Source: Xylaria sp. FL1777 (Eukaryota > Ascomycota > Sordariomycetes > Xylariales > Xylariaceae). Taken from it: a DNA stretch of 11,681 nucleotides. Under the pieces are notes generated by a model. That model did no database searches. It was given only the letters and a program-made list of their open reading frames with translations, and had not been told where the DNA came from. The stretch is taken from assembly GCA_022578965.1 (NCBI GenBank), contig MU401041.1, positions 1 through 11,681 on the forward strand, written 5' to 3'. Shown piece by piece: positions 7,987-11,681 of this stretch (the stretch's first letter is position 1; each line of letters starts with the position of its first letter). Position numbers and translations under genes: made by a program.

Positions 7987-9816
7987 TAAGTAATAAGCAA
8001 TTAAAAACTTTAGTTTAACACTAATAAGTTTAAAAAAAGTAGTTTTAAACTTAAAAGTAAACAATTTATTTTAGTTTAAAACAATTTTTTTTAGTAGCTT
8101 ATACTTATTTAAATATTAGTATATAAAGGCATATATAAGTTATTTAATTGTTATATTTCCTTTAAATAGTAAAAAATAAGCATACTTAATAAGTTTATTA
8201 ATAATAACTTATATTTTATTATATTATACTTTTATAACTAAATTAATTAATAAAAGTAGTGCTATAATAAAATTTTAAGCAATAGTATGCTATGCTTGTT
8301 TAAGTATTTATATAAGTTATAGTAGTTTATAAAGCTTATGTTAAGCTGCTTTAGCTTTATTATAAATATTATACTTTTTTATAATAAATTTAACTATGTT
8401 TTATAGTTTTAAAAAATTGTATTTTTCTTATAATTGTTTAGCTGTTTTTATTGCTTTTTAATGTTTATATAATAAATGTTTATAAAACTTCTTAATAAAC
8501 TTGTTTTATAAAAATTCTAGTAAATAAACCTTATGTTTATATATTAGCTTGTTATTTTTTAATTTTTTATGCTTTTGTAGCTATGCTAACTTTTTTAAGT
8601 TATAAGCTTATTATAGTTATATATTTATAAAGTTCTTAAATATAACTTTAACTTTTAAGCTTTTATTTTTTTAAAAATGCAATACTTAAATGTTTTTTTT
8701 TAAAACTTTAAATCTTTTTTAACTTTGTTAGCTAAATATGTTTGCTTAAATGTTTTTTTTTCCTTTAATATAACATATTTTAAAGTTAAATTTAAAAAAA
8801 AAAAACTATTTAATTTTTATATTGTTTAGTAATTTTTTATATAGTTATAAATTTTGTTAAGTTTTAATAATTTAAATAAATCTTAATTAGCTTTATAGTT
8901 TTTATAAAAAATAGTTCTTACTTTTTAAGTGCTATAATAATTATAAGTAGTTCTTTGTTATATATAAAATATTATAATGCTGCGTTTTATAATGCTTTAA
9001 AATAATAAGCTACTAAGTGCTATTTTTTATTGTTTTTTAGTTGTTTTAAAACTTCTATAATTATACTATTTAAAGCATTTATTTTTAGCTTTTTTTTTTT
9101 TGTAAATTAAGTAGTTTAACTATAAAGTTAAAAGTAACTTTTAGTTTTAGTTCTTTAAAAGCTTTTTGAGCTTCTTTTAAAATTAAAAAGAATTTTTTTT
9201 TATATTTTTTTTTTGTATACTTTATAAAGTAAAATGCTATTTTCTTAAAGTCTTAAATTAACATTTAAACATAGTTCAAAAATTTTAATGCTTATTATAT
9301 GTTTATAATAATAGCTAAGTTAAATATTTTTTAGTTTTATATTATATTAATTTTTAACTATTAAATTTATATTTGTTTTAAAATAATTATAAATCTTAAA
9401 AAGTCGATTTTTTATATATACTATATATATTTTTTTATATTAAGTTATAATTTTGTTTGTTTAAGTGTTTTTAATACTTAAGTTATATATTTTTTATGTT
9501 TTTTTAATATTTTAAAGTAAATTAAAATATTATTTAAATAAATAAACATAAACTTGTTTAAAAACTTTTATAAAATTATTATTATTATATGTTAAAAGCT
9601 AACTAATATATTTTATAGTTTTTATAGCATAACTATATACTTATATAGTTTATATACTATTTATATAGCAGTTTTTTATTTTTTTTTTTTAGCTATTTTA
9701 ATAGCATAATATTTATTTAAAATATTAATTACTATAAACTATTTTGCTTAGCTAATGTTTTTTTTTATAATTATTAGCAAAATAAAAAAGTATTTATTTG
9801 TAATAATAATTGCGTT

Positions 9817-9839
9817 TAATAATTAATAATTAATTATTA
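9817..9839. repeat. Perfect AT palindrome, 10-bp arms
   Basis: TAATAATTAA (9817-9826) and TTAATTATTA (9830-9839) are exact complements around the loop TAA. Low base complexity raises the chance of such palindromes, so no function is proposed. Confidence 0.6.
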
Positions 9840-10086
9840 TTTGCTATACTAGTTTTTCTTTTTTATTAATTAGTTGTTTTTTATTTTTTATTTTAAGTAC
9901 TAGTATTATAAAGTATTTAATAAATAACTAAAATTCTTTTAGAAATCCTTTTGCTAAATTTTTTTAAATATATTTTTATAAAGCGTTTGTTTTATTTAAG
10001 CTTATATAGTATACTTAATAAAGCTTTAGTTAATATTCTTTTTTAATAAAAATATAGTAATTTTATAAGCTATGTTTAAAAAGTTG

Positions 10087-10107
10087 TTTTTTTTTTTTTT
10101 TTTTTTT
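10087..10107 (-). repeat. Uninterrupted 21-T run (poly(A) on the minus strand)
   Basis: This is the longest homopolymer in the window. Read on the minus strand it is 21 A, which would be the 3' end of a minus-oriented element whose body lies to the right (from 10108). A LINE- or SINE-like retroposon would look like this, but no target-site duplication or coding motif was found, and slippage is an adequate explanation. Confidence 0.8.
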
Positions 10108-11681
10108 AAATAATTTATAAAATTTATAATATACCTTTAGTATTTCGTTTAGAATTTTTTTTGCGATTTTTTTAATTTTTTTGCTTTATTTCTTACTTTT
10201 TTAATTAATAGTTTTTGCTTTTTATTAAATTAAAAGGTTGCTAGTTTTTAGTTATAGTATTTCTAAAATAATGTTATAATTAAATATATTAGCAATATTT
10301 AATATAATTTATTTTTTGTATTTTTATATAAATATATTAAAAAGTTTAGTTTTTTTAAGTATATAACTATTATTATAGCTAAAAATGCTTTTATTAAATC
10401 TTTTAATTTTTTAAGATTTTTGCTTATATTTCTAAGAAATTTTATTTTATTTTACTACTTTAAGTAAAATTATATTAGCTTATATTTTTAAGTTAATTAA
10501 AATGTTATACTTTTTTTTTTAATATATAAATTTAACTTTGAATTAGTTTTGCTAGTTATTACATTAAACTTTATATAAAGCTTTAGTTTTTTTAGCTATT
10601 TGCTGCTTTTTTAGCAAATGCTTATTTTGTTTTTTAATTTTTTTTTGTAAAATATTTAAATGTTTGTTTTATTTTGTACTTTAAATATTATTGTGCTTTG
10701 TTTTGTTTTTGCTTTTAGTTAAGCTTTAAATTGCAGTTTTTAAGCTTTTTTGCTTTTAGTAACTATTTTTTAATATAATTATGCTTTAATTAACTAATAA
10801 TATTTATAATAGTTATTTTTATATTTCTTTAAAATAATATTATAAGTATAATTAAAATTTTCTTTAAATGTTGCAAATTTTTATAAATTTTTATAGTAAA
10901 CTATAGTTATAATTAATTACTTTAATTTATAAAAGTTCTATATTTTTATTTTTGCAATTTATTTAAAAAACTAATTATTTTTTAGTTTATTAAATAAATA
11001 TTAATAGTAATAATATATTATATAGCAATTTTATAGTACTTTATTATATCTTAGATTTTTTAAGCGTAAAATATTATTATTGTTTTTTATTATAGTTTTA
11101 TTATAGTAATAACTTTTAGCAATTAATTAAATTACTAGCTTTAGTTTTTAAAATGTATTAATTTTTGCGCTAATTATTAATGCTTTTTTGTTTTATTATA
11201 TTTAAAGCAGTTTAAACTATAAAAATATTTCGTTTATTTTTATTAGTTCTTTTTTTATAATATTTTTTATAGCTTTTAATTTTATTTGTTTTTATTTTAA
11301 AGTTTTATAAGTTCTGTTTTTTTAAGTTTATTTAGCAACTAAATATTTTAGTAATTTATAATTAGTTTAATAACTATATTATTTATAATTATAGTTTTAT
11401 TTTTTTAAATATAATTTTTTTTAAGCTATATTTTAAGCTTTAATAGTTTAAAGTTTTTATAGTTTTATAAGTTTGCTATTTATATTAACTTATTACTTTT
11501 TATTGTTTATTACTTTTAATTAAACTATTTTTTTAAATTATATATTAAATAACTTTAATTATTTATATAATAAATATATTTTTTTGTAATTTGTTTTAAT
11601 AATTATAAAGCTTTTAAATAGTATTTATATGCTTGTTTATTTTAACTTATATAAATAAAGCATTTAAATTTGTTTAATATA

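Larger units (their letters stand above)
7115..11681. repeat. Large T/G-skewed RIP-like block, running off the right edge
   Basis: From about 7115 to the end the + strand is T- and G-biased: the line 7921-7980 has 37 T, 16 A, 6 G and 1 C. The line 8821-8880 has 5 G and no C, TpA 12 against ApT 9, and CpA+TpG 2 against ApC+GpT 5. The skew holds over 4.5 kb and is opposite to the left block, so this is probably a separate element whose A/C-rich strand is the minus strand, as for many retrotransposon coding strands. Every frame is full of stops and I recognise no reverse transcriptase, integrase or transposase motif. The right end lies outside the window. Confidence 0.55.

Noticed and set aside
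9405..9440. TA-rich tracts as a replication origin or promoter
   Set aside because: TA alternation of this length is ordinary in DNA of this composition, and nothing adjacent supports a specific role.
1..11681. Fungal mitochondrial intergenic DNA with a GC cluster
   Set aside because: There is no mitochondrial gene, tRNA or intron in 11.7 kb. The CpA/TpG depletion with TpA excess points to nuclear RIP. Not fully excluded without a database search.

Overview
The window is 11.7 kb of extremely AT-rich DNA with no gene I can support. Hand-counted 60-base lines give 7-8% G+C in typical stretches. TpA exceeds ApT (about 1.3-1.4), and CpA+TpG are scarce relative to ApC+GpT (0 to 0.4). Together these are the classic signature of repeat-induced point mutation (RIP). 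The most likely source is an AT-rich heterochromatic block (AT-isochore, subtelomere or regional centromere) of a filamentous ascomycete (Pezizomycotina), built from old transposon copies mutated beyond reading. Stop codons occur in every frame at about the rate expected from base composition. I see no rRNA, tRNA, CRISPR array or bacterial gene signal.

Layout. 1-2954: a strongly TpA-rich, A-skewed block whose few remaining G and C sit mainly in AGC/GCT words. 2955-3189: a sharply bounded, unmutated insertion of 225 bp (2960-3184), about 58% G+C in its 3' part. It begins TG, ends CA and is flanked by a 5-bp direct repeat ATTTT, so it looks like a solo LTR or a similarly small element. It can fold into long hairpins. 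3190-3420: AT-rich flank like the left block. About 3420-6000: a second degraded block keeping somewhat more CpG. 5990-6160: a short stretch at about 27% G+C with an inverted repeat. 6311-6414: four 26-bp tandem units, each with an internal palindrome. 6430-7115: mixed sequence ending A-rich. About 7115-11681: a 4.5-kb block with the opposite skew (T and G on the + strand), with a 21-T run near 10.1 kb.

Nothing here works together as a gene system. The window reads as layered transposon remains of different ages or families, with one short, apparently late or RIP-exempt insertion. The organism and the RIP assignment are inferences from composition; the positions, repeats and hairpins were read directly from the sequence.
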